A stretch of DNA of 64,000 bases from Paraburkholderia youngii (lineage in GTDB: Bacteria > Pseudomonadota > Gammaproteobacteria > Burkholderiales > Burkholderiaceae): contig NZ_JAALDK010000001.1 of the NCBI RefSeq assembly GCF_013366925.1, positions 1,433,089 to 1,497,088 on the forward strand, in the 5' to 3' direction. The notes under the pieces are model-generated. The model saw only the letters and a program-made list of their open reading frames with translations, did not search any database and was not told the origin of the DNA. Made by a program: the position numbers and the translations under genes. Below are positions 19,844 through 28,526 of this stretch, piece after piece (position 1 is the stretch's first letter; every line of letters begins with the position of its first letter).

Positions 19844-21403
19844 TCAAACCGCCGGAGCGACTGAGCGCCGTACGCTTTGCTGATGACGCACCAGCAGCAC
19901 GCTCAGGCCGATACACACGAACATCAGCGCGGCATTGATAGCCAGGCTCAGCTGAAACGCGTGTGCATACGACGCGGGTGCCGCGCTGCCACCGAGCGCC
20001 CCGAAGAACGCGCCGCTCACCGCCGCGGTGCCGAACGCGGAGCCGATCTGCAACGTCGACGACACCACACCCGATGCAAGCCCCGCCTTCTCGGGCACCA
20101 CCTCCTGCAGCACGATGCGCATGATCGACGGCAACAGCAGACCATGTCCGACACCCGCGCACACCAGCCCGCAGTAGAACAGCAGATCGGGCGTCGCGGA
20201 TCGAGTCGCGGACCAGCCGGTCACGGCGAAGCCCAGCGTCATCATCGAGAAACCGAGCGTCAGCACATGCGCGCCGATGCGCTTGACCACGGCCGGCGAC
20301 GTCAGCGGCCCGATCACGAAGCCGAGCGCGAACGGCATGATCGCGATGCCCGACGCGAGCGGCGTCCAGTGCAGGCCGGTCTGCAGGAAGATGCCATAGG
20401 TCAGGAAGAACGCGCTGTTGCAATAGAACAGGAATGCGAGCACCAGACCGAGCGCGAACGCGCGATTGCGGAACAGTTGCAGATCGACGAGCGGATGGCC
20501 ACCGCCGCGCTCGACGCGCCGTTCGGTCGCGACGAACAGCGCGAACACCGGCACCGCGAGCGCGAACATCGCGAAAGTCCACGCGGGCCAGCCGGCTTCG
20601 CGGCCGTGCGTCATCGGATAGATGACCAGCAGCAGCACCGCCGACAGCAGCGCAACGCCCTTCAGATCGACGCCGGTATGCGTGGCCGGCTGGTTCTCCG
20701 GCACGAACTTCCATGTGCCGATGAACGCCGCAATGCCGATCGGGATGTTGATCAGAAAGATCACGCGCCAGTCGAGCCCGAACGGGTGATACGTGATAAG
20801 CGCGCCGCCGCCGAGCTGCCCGACGATCGACGACAAGCCGAACACGAAGCCATACAGACTCATCACGCGCGTCTGCTGATGCAACGGTACGACCGCGCGA
20901 ATCGTCGCGAGCACTTGCGGCGCCATCACCGCGGCCGCGATGCCTTGCACGATGCGCGAGATCACCAGCATATGGCCGCTGGTCGCGAAGCCGCACAACG
21001 CCGACGCGATCACGAAAGCCGCCATGCCCGTCATGAACATGCGACGGCGGCCGAACAGATCGCCGAGGCGCCCGCCCGTGATCAGCAGCACCGCGTAGGC
21101 CGACGCATAGGCCGAGACGACGAGTTGCAGCTGCGCGTCGCTCGCGTTCAGGCCCGTGTGAATCGACGGCAGCGCCAGGTTGACGATGAAGTAATCGAGC
21201 GGCGCGAGAAAGGCGCCGACGAACAGCACCGCGAGCGCGAGCGCCTGGCGCGGGAAGCCGGGCGCCGCCGCTTTGGCGGCGACAGCCATGCCTGCCATCG
21301 CGGGGCCGGGCACAGTCACCGCCCCGGCTGGGCAGGCCGCGCCGCTAGCGGACCCACCGAATGCCGCCGGAGCGGACTTGATCGCTTCTCTTTTCATGAC
21401 CAA
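19844..21403 (-). CDS. DHA2-type MFS multidrug efflux transporter
   Basis: A 519-residue transporter with about 14 hydrophobic segments, as expected for the DHA2 (EmrB/QacA) group. A cytoplasmic N-terminus of about 50 residues leads into ALALAVLFVGAFLAPLDYFIVNLALPSI, with the DYFIVNLALP motif D1 region. GGRLGDLFGRRRMF is motif A and SRIVQGIAAAVMAPQVLA is motif C-like. It exports drugs or metabolites using the proton gradient. The TetR regulator gene lies 52 bases upstream on the same strand, so the pair is probably one operon under self-repression. The substrate is unknown. Confidence 0.9.
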   Translation of the reverse strand: MVMKREAIKSAPAAFGGSASGAACPAGAVTVPGPAMAGMAVAAKAAAPGFPRQALALAVLFVGAFLAPLDYFIVNLALPSIHTGLNASDAQLQLVVSAYASAYAVLLITGGRLGDLFGRRRMFMTGMAAFVIASALCGFATSGHMLVISRIVQGIAAAVMAPQVLATIRAVVPLHQQTRVMSLYGFVFGLSSIVGQLGGGALITYHPFGLDWRVIFLINIPIGIAAFIGTWKFVPENQPATHTGVDLKGVALLSAVLLLVIYPMTHGREAGWPAWTFAMFALAVPVFALFVATERRVERGGGHPLVDLQLFRNRAFALGLVLAFLFYCNSAFFLTYGIFLQTGLHWTPLASGIAIMPFALGFVIGPLTSPAVVKRIGAHVLTLGFSMMTLGFAVTGWSATRSATPDLLFYCGLVCAGVGHGLLLPSIMRIVLQEVVPEKAGLASGVVSSTLQIGSAFGTAAVSGAFFGALGGSAAPASYAHAFQLSLAINAALMFVCIGLSVLLVRHQQSVRRSVAPAV

Positions 21404-21455
21404 TCGTTCAAGAAATGGTTAAAAAATTTTTGCGCCGGTGTTCGCGAACGAGCTG

Positions 21456-22085
21456 CTAGACCAGCGCGCGCATCGCCACATCGACGATACCGATCAGCGC
21501 ATCTTGCTGTTGCGCGACCCGTCCCATCACCCGCAGGCCCTGCATCACGCACAGCAGGAAATCGCCGACGGCTTTTTCGTCCAGCGACGAATCGAACGCG
21601 CCGCTCGCCTGCCCGCGAATCACCGCCGCCGCGAGCAGGGTCGCCATGCGCCGCTGAATCGCGGCGACGCGCGCGCGCAGCAATTCGTCATCGGGCTGCA
21701 TTTCGAGCGTCGTATTCGTGATGAAACAACTGCGCCGGCCGCTCAACGCGCATGACACCCGCGCGTAGTGCAGCAGCGCGTCGCGCAGCGCCTGCTCTGG
21801 ATCAGCCGTCGCGCTCAGCCGCTGCGCAAGCCGTGCGACCGCGCCTTCCGAGTAATGCTCCAGCGCGGCGAGCATGATGCCGTGCTTGTCGCCGAACACG
21901 CCGTACAGGCTGCCGCGCAGCAGACCGGTGGCCTTGCACAGATCGTCGATCGACGTCGCGTGGTAGCCGTGATCCCAGAACACCTGGCTTGCGTTCGCCA
22001 GCACGGTGTCCGTGTCGAACTCGCGCGGACGGCCGCGCTGGGATGTTTCGCCGGCCTTTTTCGCGGCTTGCCTGGAATGACTCAA
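21456..22085 (-). CDS. TetR/AcrR-family repressor
   Basis: A 209-residue regulator. Residues about 20-70 (RGRPREFDTDTVLANASQVF and the HTH turn TSIDDLCKATGLLRGSLYGVF) form the TetR DNA-binding domain. The C-terminal ligand-binding region (about 80-205) is variable and resembles the group that regulates efflux. It is the first gene of a pair with the DHA2 transporter downstream. The usual logic is repression of both genes until a drug-like ligand binds; the operator was not identified. Confidence 0.88.
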   Translation of the reverse strand: MSHSRQAAKKAGETSQRGRPREFDTDTVLANASQVFWDHGYHATSIDDLCKATGLLRGSLYGVFGDKHGIMLAALEHYSEGAVARLAQRLSATADPEQALRDALLHYARVSCALSGRRSCFITNTTLEMQPDDELLRARVAAIQRRMATLLAAAVIRGQASGAFDSSLDEKAVGDFLLCVMQGLRVMGRVAQQQDALIGIVDVAMRALV

Positions 22086-22214
22086 TTGCGATGACCTCGT
22101 TGCTACGTTGGCGTCGGTCTGTGGATATTATGACTGGGTGTTCAATAAATCAAGGACGGCCTTCCGTAGGCCTACTCGCGTCGGGGTCATCCGTTCATTC
22201 CGACGACCGTGATG

Positions 22215-22250
22215 AAAAAGCCGGCGGCGGGCATCGCCCTTCGCCGGCTT
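22215..22250 (-). terminator. Rho-independent terminator of the OsmC gene
   Basis: On the minus strand the arms AAGCCGGCG (22250-22242) and CGCCGGCTT (22226-22218) form a perfect 9-base stem with a 15-base loop, followed by a T-run at 22218-22215. It lies 28 bases after the OsmC stop. Confidence 0.8.
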
Positions 22251-22277
22251 CGTTGCGCTGAAAGTGACAGCAAAGGC

Positions 22278-22703
22278 TTAGGTCTCCAGCTTCGCATCCA
22301 TTGTAATCGTTGCATTCAGTACCTTCGACACCGGGCAACCGGCCTTCGCGTCCGCCGTGGCCTTGTCGAACGCGGCCTTGTCTGCGCCCGGAATCTTGAC
22401 GGTGACGTCGAGATGCACCGCGGTGATCGTGAAGCCGCCGCCGTCCTTGTCGAGCGTGACGGTGGCCGTGGTGCCGATCCGCTCCGGCGTGATGTTGGCC
22501 TTGCCCAGCTCCGCCGACAACGCCATCGAGAAACACCCCGCATGCGCAGCCGCGATCAGCTCTTCCGGATTCGTGCCGATGCCGTCCGCGAAGCGCGTCG
22601 CGAACGAGTATTGGGTGTCCTTCAGGACGCCGCTGTCGGTGGAAATCGAGCCCTTGCCGTTCTGCAGGCCGCCTTGCCAGACTGCCGATGCCTTGCGCTT
22701 CAT
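22278..22703 (-). CDS. osmC: OsmC-family organic hydroperoxide reductase
   Basis: A 141-residue OsmC-fold protein. Both redox cysteines are present: one in AAHAGCFSMALS (about residue 57) and one in KAGCPVSKVL (about 125), with the catalytic Arg region at YSFATRFADG. It detoxifies organic peroxides with a thiol partner and is usually stress-induced. The opening MKRKASAVWQGGLQNGKG is typical of the OsmC rather than the Ohr branch. The start follows an AGGAGAG site. It is single, with its own terminator at 22,215. Confidence 0.9.
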   Translation of the reverse strand: MKRKASAVWQGGLQNGKGSISTDSGVLKDTQYSFATRFADGIGTNPEELIAAAHAGCFSMALSAELGKANITPERIGTTATVTLDKDGGGFTITAVHLDVTVKIPGADKAAFDKATADAKAGCPVSKVLNATITMDAKLET

Positions 22704-23022
22704 TGCTCTCTCCTGTTGATGCCTTGCCGCGCACGCTGCTCGACCGAAGATGATGCCCGCCGCGGCGGTCCGCCCGGATGTGTCCGTGCCTGGGCATCGG
22801 TCGCAGGTGCCGCGCGGCTTGCAGGCGCCGGTGTGGACCGGATTTCAATGATAGGCGCTTCCGTGTTTCGGCGCGGAAAAGCGCCCTTTCCACTATGTCA
22901 AAACCCGCAACAATATTTCACCAGAAAGCCGCTTTTTTGCCGACCTCGTAAGAAATAGACTGCGTTCAACGGATCGGGAAATGCAATTCAAACCGGTCCA
23001 CCACACAATCTTGGAGGTCGTC

Positions 23023-23331
23023 ATGAAATCGCTTCTTTCCGCAGTTGTCGTCGCATCCGCTCTTATCGTTCCGGCAGTGTCGTTCGCCCAGCAGGCAAAC
23101 GGTCCGATCACGCGCGCTCAGGTGCGCGCCGAACTCGTAGCCGCGCAAAAAGCGGGCCTTCTGAACCAGAACGACACCACGTATCCGAAGGCCGTGCCGC
23201 ATGACTCGACGATCGTCACCGCTTCGGCGGAGGGTACGCAGGATGTCGGCGGCGCGAAGGCCAGTTCGTCGGACGCAGGTGCGCCGGCGACGGTGCAGCA
23301 ACGTCTGTTTTCGACGTATCGCGGTAACTAA
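23023..23331 (+). CDS. Secreted DUF4148 small protein
   Basis: A 102-residue protein with a Sec signal peptide (residues 1-24, MKSLLSAVVVASALIVPAVS, cleavage near SFAQ). It has the DUF4148 core ITRAQVRAELVAAQKAGL, then NDTTYPKA. The family is characteristic of Burkholderia and relatives, often in many copies per genome, with no known function; it is likely periplasmic. The ATG at 23023 follows GGAGG with good spacing, which is why the longer upstream start was not used. A strong terminator follows at 23,401. Confidence 0.88.
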   Translation: MKSLLSAVVVASALIVPAVSFAQQANGPITRAQVRAELVAAQKAGLLNQNDTTYPKAVPHDSTIVTASAEGTQDVGGAKASSSDAGAPATVQQRLFSTYRGN

Positions 23332-23400
23332 AAGGTGGTAACCAAGCGTCTTGACTAAGCGTGATAACCAGGCACGCTGGCAGTTAAGGCAGCACGCAGT

Positions 23401-23441
23401 AAAAAGCCCCGGTTGCGAAGTTCGGCAACCGGGGCTTTTTT
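23401..23441. terminator. Strong bidirectional terminator
   Basis: A perfect 16-base inverted repeat (AAAAAGCCCCGGTTGC at 23401-23416 and its complement at 23425-23440) with an 8-base loop, flanked by A- and T-runs. It lies between the convergent DUF4148 gene (ends 23331) and CMD-family gene (ends 23489) and should stop transcription from both sides. Confidence 0.93.
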
Positions 23442-23488
23442 CGTTGGCGGGTGCGGCGCTGCTGCGCGGCCGCCCGTCGGTAAAAGCG

Positions 23489-24046
23489 CTATTCGGGAAA
23501 CGGCAGGTTTTGCTGTCCCACTGCGCGCATGTCGAACACGTTCAGCGTCATCGCGACCAGCGCGTAGTAGCCGAGCAGGCCGACCAGGTTGATCACGACC
23601 TGATGCCCGAACCGCCGGACCGCCTGCGCATACGTCGCGTCCGATACGCGCCTCGTCTCATACAGTTCGCTTGCGAAGTCGTAGATCAGTGCGTCGTCGG
23701 CATCGGCGAACTCGGGGCGGCGCCCCTGGCGGATCGTCTCGGCGTCCGCAGCGGCCACGCCCGCCTGCAGCGCGATCGGATAGTGGATGTGCCACTCCGC
23801 CTGGGCCTGCCAGCGCGAAGCGGTGACCAGAATCGCGAGTTCCGACAGCCGCAGCGGCAGCCCGGTCTGGTAGCGGCAAAACGCGCCGAGGCGTTGCGCG
23901 TGCTGCGCAAGTTCGGGGCTATGGATCCAGCCGAGGAACGGCCCGTTCAGGTTGCCGCGCGGGCCGGACAGGATTTCGTCGAGCACCGCCTTCTGCTCGG
24001 GCGTGGCGGTGGACATCTCGAAGTGAGGCAAGCGCTCGGTCATCAT
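23489..24046 (-). CDS. Carboxymuconolactone decarboxylase family protein
   Basis: A 185-residue CMD-fold protein of the longer group. Characteristic lines are LSELAILVTASRWQAQAEWHIH and FGHQVVINLVGLLGYYALVAMTLNVF. The redox CxxC of AhpD is absent (EWHIH stands in its place), so a peroxidase role is unlikely; a decarboxylase, isomerase or lyase-type role on a small acid is possible. The start MMTERLPHF at 24046 is 32 bases downstream of the aminotransferase stop, so it is the second gene of that operon. Confidence 0.85.
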   Translation of the reverse strand: MMTERLPHFEMSTATPEQKAVLDEILSGPRGNLNGPFLGWIHSPELAQHAQRLGAFCRYQTGLPLRLSELAILVTASRWQAQAEWHIHYPIALQAGVAAADAETIRQGRRPEFADADDALIYDFASELYETRRVSDATYAQAVRRFGHQVVINLVGLLGYYALVAMTLNVFDMRAVGQQNLPFPE

Positions 24047-24078
24047 GGTTCTCGCTAAGGGCAATGGTTCGGAACAGC

Positions 24079-25407
24079 TTAGACGGCGGCGAGCGACGCG
24101 CCGATCGCATCGTCGAGGCGGCTGACGATCACGTCGATGTCGCGCTCCGTGCAGATGAACGGCGGCGCGATCAGCACGTGGTCGCCGCTCTTGCCGTCGA
24201 CGGTGCCGCCCATCGGATACACCATCAGGCCGCGCGCGAACGCTTCGCGTTTGATCGTTGCGTGCAGTTTCAGTTTGGCGTCGAACGGCTCTTTGGTACC
24301 GCGATCCTTCACGAGTTCGACGCCGACGAACAAGCCGCGCCCGCGCACGTCGCCGATATGCGGGTGCCGCGCATAGAGCTCGCGCAGCCGGCCGCGCAAC
24401 TGCTCGCCACGCGCCTGCACGTTCGCCAGCAGATTGTCTTCCGCGATCACGCGCTGCACTTCGAGCGCGGCCGCGCACGCGGTCGCATGGCCGATATAGG
24501 TATGGCCATGCTGAAAGAAGCCGGAGCCGCCGACGATCGTCTGATAGATGCGGTCGCTGACCAGAGTCGCGCCGATCGGCTGATAACCCGCGCCAAGGCC
24601 CTTGGCGATGGTCAGCATATCCGGCGCCACGCCGTCTTCGTCGCACGCGAACAGATAACCGGTGCGGCCCATGCCCGACATGATCTCGTCGAGAATCAGC
24701 AGCACGCCGTAGCGGTCGCACACCGCGCGGATCTTGCGGAAGTATTCGCGCACCGGCGGCACCGCGCCCGCCGTGGCGCCGACCACCGTTTCCGCGACGA
24801 ATGCGGCGACCGTGTCCGCGCCGAGTTCGAGAATCTTCTGCTCGAGTTCATCGGCCAGACGCTGCGCGAACGCTTCTTCGGTTTCGTCCGCGCGCTGTTC
24901 GCGATACGCGTAGCACGGGCTCACGTGATGCGCTTCGATCAGGATCGGCAGGAACGGCTCGCGGCGCCATGCATTGCCGCCAATCGCGAGCGCGCCGAGC
25001 GTGTTGCCGTGATAGCTCTGCCGACGCGCGATGAAATGACGCCGCTGCGTCTCGCCCTTCTCGACGAAATACTGACGCGCGAGCTTCAGCGCCGCCTCGA
25101 TCGCCTCCGAGCCGCCCGACACGAAGTACACGTGCTCGAGTCCGGCCGGCGCGCTCGCCACGAGCCGGTCGGCCAGTTCCTCGGCCGGCTCCGTCGTGAA
25201 GAACGACGTGTGCGCGTACGGCAGCTGTTGCGCCTGCCGCTTGATCGCGTCGATCACGCGCTGGTTGCTGTGGCCGAGGCACGACACGGCGGCGCCGCCC
25301 GACGCGTCGATATAGCGCTTGCCCGTGGAGTCGATGATTTCGATGCCGTCGCCCGCGACGGCCACCGGCAAGGACTGCTTCGGAGAACGATGAAAAACGT
25401 TGGTCAT
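24079..25407 (-). CDS. Class III PLP-dependent aminotransferase
   Basis: A 442-residue fold-type I aminotransferase. Seen are the PLP-phosphate stretch SGGSEAIEAALKLARQYF, the LILDEIMSGMGRTG Asp-containing segment, and the Schiff-base Lys in TIAKGLGAGYQPIGA. The start at 25407 has an AGGAG site eight bases upstream. It resembles omega-amino-acid:pyruvate and 4-aminobutyrate-type enzymes; the natural amino donor is not determinable. It sits downstream of, and in line with, the RpiR regulator gene (about 300 bases between), and 32 bases before the CMD-family gene. Confidence 0.9.
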   Translation of the reverse strand: MTNVFHRSPKQSLPVAVAGDGIEIIDSTGKRYIDASGGAAVSCLGHSNQRVIDAIKRQAQQLPYAHTSFFTTEPAEELADRLVASAPAGLEHVYFVSGGSEAIEAALKLARQYFVEKGETQRRHFIARRQSYHGNTLGALAIGGNAWRREPFLPILIEAHHVSPCYAYREQRADETEEAFAQRLADELEQKILELGADTVAAFVAETVVGATAGAVPPVREYFRKIRAVCDRYGVLLILDEIMSGMGRTGYLFACDEDGVAPDMLTIAKGLGAGYQPIGATLVSDRIYQTIVGGSGFFQHGHTYIGHATACAAALEVQRVIAEDNLLANVQARGEQLRGRLRELYARHPHIGDVRGRGLFVGVELVKDRGTKEPFDAKLKLHATIKREAFARGLMVYPMGGTVDGKSGDHVLIAPPFICTERDIDVIVSRLDDAIGASLAAV

Positions 25408-25713
25408 GATGTTCAGCTCCTGCTGATGGAGGTGCGGACTGAGACGCAGGCCGGCTCGGGCGTCGCTCACGCGATGAAAGTGTCGAACACGCATTGCCGC
25501 TGGCGATACGCCTCATCGACACGCCCGCACTGCCGAACAGCACGGTCCCTAAGGTGTTTTCGTCGTCGGAATCGTGCGGATCGTCGCTGCATCGACGCCA
25601 CGGGCCGCACCGATATTCAACAATCGGTACGTATTTATACGCCTATACAACATTTGTTGTCAAACGTTGTTGGACGGCACCGGCTGGAGCGCGGCGTGCC
25701 CTCACGCAATCGT
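25408..25713. other. Gap of about 300 bases between regulator and aminotransferase
   Basis: Non-coding on inspection. It contains the aminotransferase ribosome site and an AT-rich core (25,630-25,665, with TACAACATTTGTTGT, an imperfect dyad) that could carry a promoter and an operator for the RpiR-type regulator. That use is a guess. Confidence 0.4.
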
Positions 25714-26568
25714 TCAAGGCACGTACGCGCCCTTCGCATGCAGCGATTGTTCGGCGAGCGCGAGCTGCTCGAGCGCATCCGCGCCTTCGAGCGCGAGCAG
25801 ATGCGCGACCAGCGCTTCGGTGATCGCGGTGGCGGCCACCAGCGACGGAAAGAACGACGGGCTTTCGTGCGAGAAGATCAGCACCTTGTCGGCGTTCAGC
25901 GCGATCGGCGACACCGCGCTGTCGGTGATGGCGATCAGCTTGCTGCCTTTTTCGAGCGCGGCTTCGGCGACGCGCGCGGCTTCGACCGAATACGGCGCGA
26001 AGCTGATGACGATGGTCGCGCTGTCGCGCTCGATCGTGCGCAGCTGCATTTCGAGCGTGCCGGCCTCGCCGTTGAGCAGCGATACCGACGGCCGAAACAG
26101 CCGGTAGCCATAGACGAGGCCGAACGCCACCGGATAGCACGAGCGGAAGCCCGCCACGTGAACGTGCGGCGCGCGCCGCAATACCCGCGCGGCCTCGACG
26201 ATCACGCGACCGTTATGCGCGGCGGTCGTTTCGAGATTGTGCTGTTGCGCGACGAGCAGGTCGTTCGCGAGCGCATCTTTCGATTTGACCATCGAGCGCG
26301 CCCGGCTCGTCAACGGCTCCGGCCGCGTGCGCACGCGCGCGACGAACAGATCGCGCAATTCGTTCCAACCGGGAAAGCCCAGTTGCTGCGACAGCCGCAC
26401 CAGCGACGCCGGCTGCACCTGCGCGCGCTCGGCCACCTTGCGCATCGACGACACCGCGACCTCGTCCGGATGATCGAGCAGGAAGGCCGCCCCCATCTGG
26501 AACTGCGGACTCAGTTCGGGGAAGCGCGCCCGGATCAGGGCGACGAGCTGATCGAAGCTGTCTGGCAT
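25714..26568 (-). CDS. MurR/RpiR-family transcriptional regulator
   Basis: A 284-residue regulator. Residues 1-75 are the RpiR HTH_6 domain (ELSPQFQMGAAFLLDHPDEVAVSSMRKVAE, then VQPASLVRLSQQLGFPGWNEL). Residues about 120-260 are a SIS phosphosugar-binding fold (HVAGFRSCYPVAF, VISFAPYSVEAARVAEAA, IAITDSAVSP). The start at 26568 is preferred to one 39 bases upstream because homologues begin MPDSFDQL. It probably controls the aminotransferase/CMD pair downstream. The SIS domain need not bind a sugar in such contexts. Confidence 0.88.
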   Translation of the reverse strand: MPDSFDQLVALIRARFPELSPQFQMGAAFLLDHPDEVAVSSMRKVAERAQVQPASLVRLSQQLGFPGWNELRDLFVARVRTRPEPLTSRARSMVKSKDALANDLLVAQQHNLETTAAHNGRVIVEAARVLRRAPHVHVAGFRSCYPVAFGLVYGYRLFRPSVSLLNGEAGTLEMQLRTIERDSATIVISFAPYSVEAARVAEAALEKGSKLIAITDSAVSPIALNADKVLIFSHESPSFFPSLVAATAITEALVAHLLALEGADALEQLALAEQSLHAKGAYVP

Positions 26569-27261
26569 GTTGAGGTGGCGCGGCGCCGGGGTAAGAGATG
26601 ACAACAAATGTTACCACCGGGTAGCAGTGTTTCAACGGCGCGAAGACGCTCTGGTGAGCGACAAACGAAATCTGTTCTTTCGCAAACAAAGTTGTCGTCA
26701 CGATTTTTCGCAAATAAAACTAACTTGAATAATCGACCTAGACGTTCGACTCCCGTCTCCATAAGGGATTGCAGTCAACTCTGCATCTCTCGGCAAGCGC
26801 CCTTCCCCTGCTTTGTAAAAAATATAAACGCCTGTCCGAATGACGTGCAAAAGCGGAGCGCAAACGTACTATCCATGAAATCAATAAGTTAGAAAAAATT
26901 TTTGCAAATAAACGTGGCCTGAGTTTTATCGTTCGCAATTTGACCTGACCTAACGAAAACCAACATAATTGCTTGATCTTAAAGACATTATCAAGCGTAG
27001 TGTGGACACGCCCCCGATTGGCTCTCACGCGGTTTCGGGGCTAGTTCCCTACCGCATCGCACCCCATGCCTGCCGCCAACTGCTCGACAAGCAGATGCGT
27101 CGAGCGTTGATTTCAGGTCATCCCGAAACCCTCGGTTCTGTTACGAACCCGGGATATAGCGATTGCAAATTCACGTCGTTGCGTTGAGTACTGGACACCA
27201 CTCCACGAGGTAACATTGGTATGCGTGCGGTCCAATATAGAGGCGTCTCGCGGAGGAGCAA
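26569..27261. other. Low-GC gap of about 690 bases at the composition boundary
   Basis: No gene is convincing. GC content drops sharply compared with the region to the left. A 72-codon open frame (26,969-27,187, plus) needs a TTG start, has no ribosome site, and was not accepted. Several dyads near 26,610 (ACAACAAATGTT) resemble the one upstream of the aminotransferase and may be RpiR-regulator sites. The region marks the left boundary of the acquired segment. Confidence 0.4.
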
Positions 27262-27390
27262 ATGGTCCACCTGCCATACACGGAACTGGAGTTTGCCGAT
27301 TTTAGCGGTGACACGCGGATATGGTTTATAGAGGTCGCCTCACTCGTTCGGACAGTTTTCTGCGATTTATAAGTGGAACGTCCGAGGCAG

Positions 27391-28221
27391 TCATGCTGCC
27401 AATTTGATCGCAGGCAGCGTCGCGAAGTATGCCTCATCCGGCGTCTGATCGGACAGACTTGAATGGGGCCGCTTGTGGTTATAAAGGTTCAGGTAGTCGC
27501 CAATAGAACGGCGGGCATGGCTGACCGATTCATAGGCTTTCAGATAAACCTCTTCATATTTCACGCTTCGCCACACGCGCTCGACGAACACGTTGTCTCG
27601 CCAGGCGCCTTTGCCGTCCATGGATAAGCGGATGCCCCGACTGAGCACTGCCTCGGTGAACACTGTCGCGGTGAACTGGGCGCCCTCGTCGGTATTGACG
27701 ATCTCAGGTTGCCCGTACTTCGTGAACGCTTCCTCCAACGCCTCGACAGCGGTCATCGCCTCCATCGTGATCGCTACGCGGTGGGCCAGTACCTTCCGGC
27801 TGGCCCAGTCCACCACGGCGGTCAGATACACGAAGCCGCGCGCCATCGGAATATAACTCGTATCCAGTGCCCAGACCAGGTTTGCCCGATTGATCGTCAT
27901 GCCCCGCAGCAGACACGGCCAGATCTTGTGCTGCGCATTGCGTCGGCTCGTGTTCGGCTTGCAGTACAGCGCCTCGATACCCATGCGCTTCATCAGCGTG
28001 CGCACACTCCTGCGGCCAATCTCATGTCCGTCGCGACGCAGCAGTCGCGCCAGCATCCGCGCTCCGGCAAACGGAAACTCCATGTGCAGTTCATCGATCC
28101 GGCGCATCAGCAACTGGTCTGCCTCGCTCACCGGTTGCGGCCGGTAATACACGCTCGATCTTGCGATACCAACGAGTCGCGCCTGCTGCGAGATCGGCAA
28201 TGCGTGCGTACGATCGATCAT
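27391..28221 (-). CDS. IS3-family transposase OrfB (DDE integrase domain)
   Basis: A 276-residue transposase catalytic protein, from the first ATG at 28221; the true product is probably the OrfAB fusion made by frameshifting in orfA. An HTH_21 segment comes first (MRRIDELHMEFPFAGARMLA), then an rve domain with the DDE residues in WALDTSYIPM, NTDEGAQF and DNVFVERVWRSVKYEEVY. The end HKRPHSSLSDQTPDEAYF is typical. The reading frame is intact. Confidence 0.92.
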   Translation of the reverse strand: MIDRTHALPISQQARLVGIARSSVYYRPQPVSEADQLLMRRIDELHMEFPFAGARMLARLLRRDGHEIGRRSVRTLMKRMGIEALYCKPNTSRRNAQHKIWPCLLRGMTINRANLVWALDTSYIPMARGFVYLTAVVDWASRKVLAHRVAITMEAMTAVEALEEAFTKYGQPEIVNTDEGAQFTATVFTEAVLSRGIRLSMDGKGAWRDNVFVERVWRSVKYEEVYLKAYESVSHARRSIGDYLNLYNHKRPHSSLSDQTPDEAYFATLPAIKLAA

Positions 28222-28526
28222 CGCTTTGCGCTCAGCAATCCCGCTTTGTTGAGCGCGCCGCTTAAAAAATCGTTCTCCAGCGTGAGCTGGCCGGTCTTCG
28301 CATGGAGCTCCTTCAAATCGACTTGTGGCTCGCTCGACGCCGTGCCGCCTGCGCCAAACACATCGGCGGCACGTTCCTGCAACTGCCGCTTCCATTCGGT
28401 GATCTGGTTCGGGTGCACATCGAACTGCTGCGGCAGTTCGGCCAGCGTGCGCTCGCCCTTGACCGCCGCCATCGCCACTTTCGCTTTGAACGCGGCTGAG
28501 TGTGTCCGTCGGGTTCTCTTCGTCAT
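28218..28526 (-). CDS. IS3-family OrfA (HTH protein)
   Basis: A 102-residue HTH_Tnp_1 protein: MTKRTRRTHSAAFKAKVAMA, with helix-turn-helix AELPQQFDVHPNQITEWKRQ. A leucine-zipper-like tail (DLKELHAKTGQLTLENDFL) supports dimerisation and IS-end binding. It overlaps orfB by four bases and contains the slippery site at codons for DFL (28263-28269). Alone it usually represses transposition. Confidence 0.92.
   Translation of the reverse strand: MTKRTRRTHSAAFKAKVAMAAVKGERTLAELPQQFDVHPNQITEWKRQLQERAADVFGAGGTASSEPQVDLKELHAKTGQLTLENDFLSGALNKAGLLSAKR
28263..28269 (-). promoter_or_regulatory. Programmed -1 frameshift heptamer (T TTT TTA) in orfA
   Basis: In the orfA frame the codons are GAT TTT TTA, so the heptamer T-TTT-TTA has the canonical X-XXY-YYZ phase. 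Sliding back one base reads TTT TTT and enters the orfB frame (ERFFKRRAQQ), giving the OrfAB transposase fusion. This is the standard expression mechanism in the IS3 family. Confidence 0.8.

Noticed and set aside
19877..21721. 614-codon plus-strand frame
   Set aside because: Antisense to the DHA2 transporter and TetR genes; composition is that of a GC-rich shadow.
24064..26601. 845-codon open frame on the plus strand
   Set aside because: It runs antisense across two complete genes (aminotransferase and RpiR regulator) and their intergenic gap, which real genes would not do. The translation is Arg-rich without domain features.
26569..27261. tRNA gene or attachment site at the island boundary
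   Set aside because: No cloverleaf, CCA end or direct repeat pair could be recognised by eye, and no integrase gene is present.
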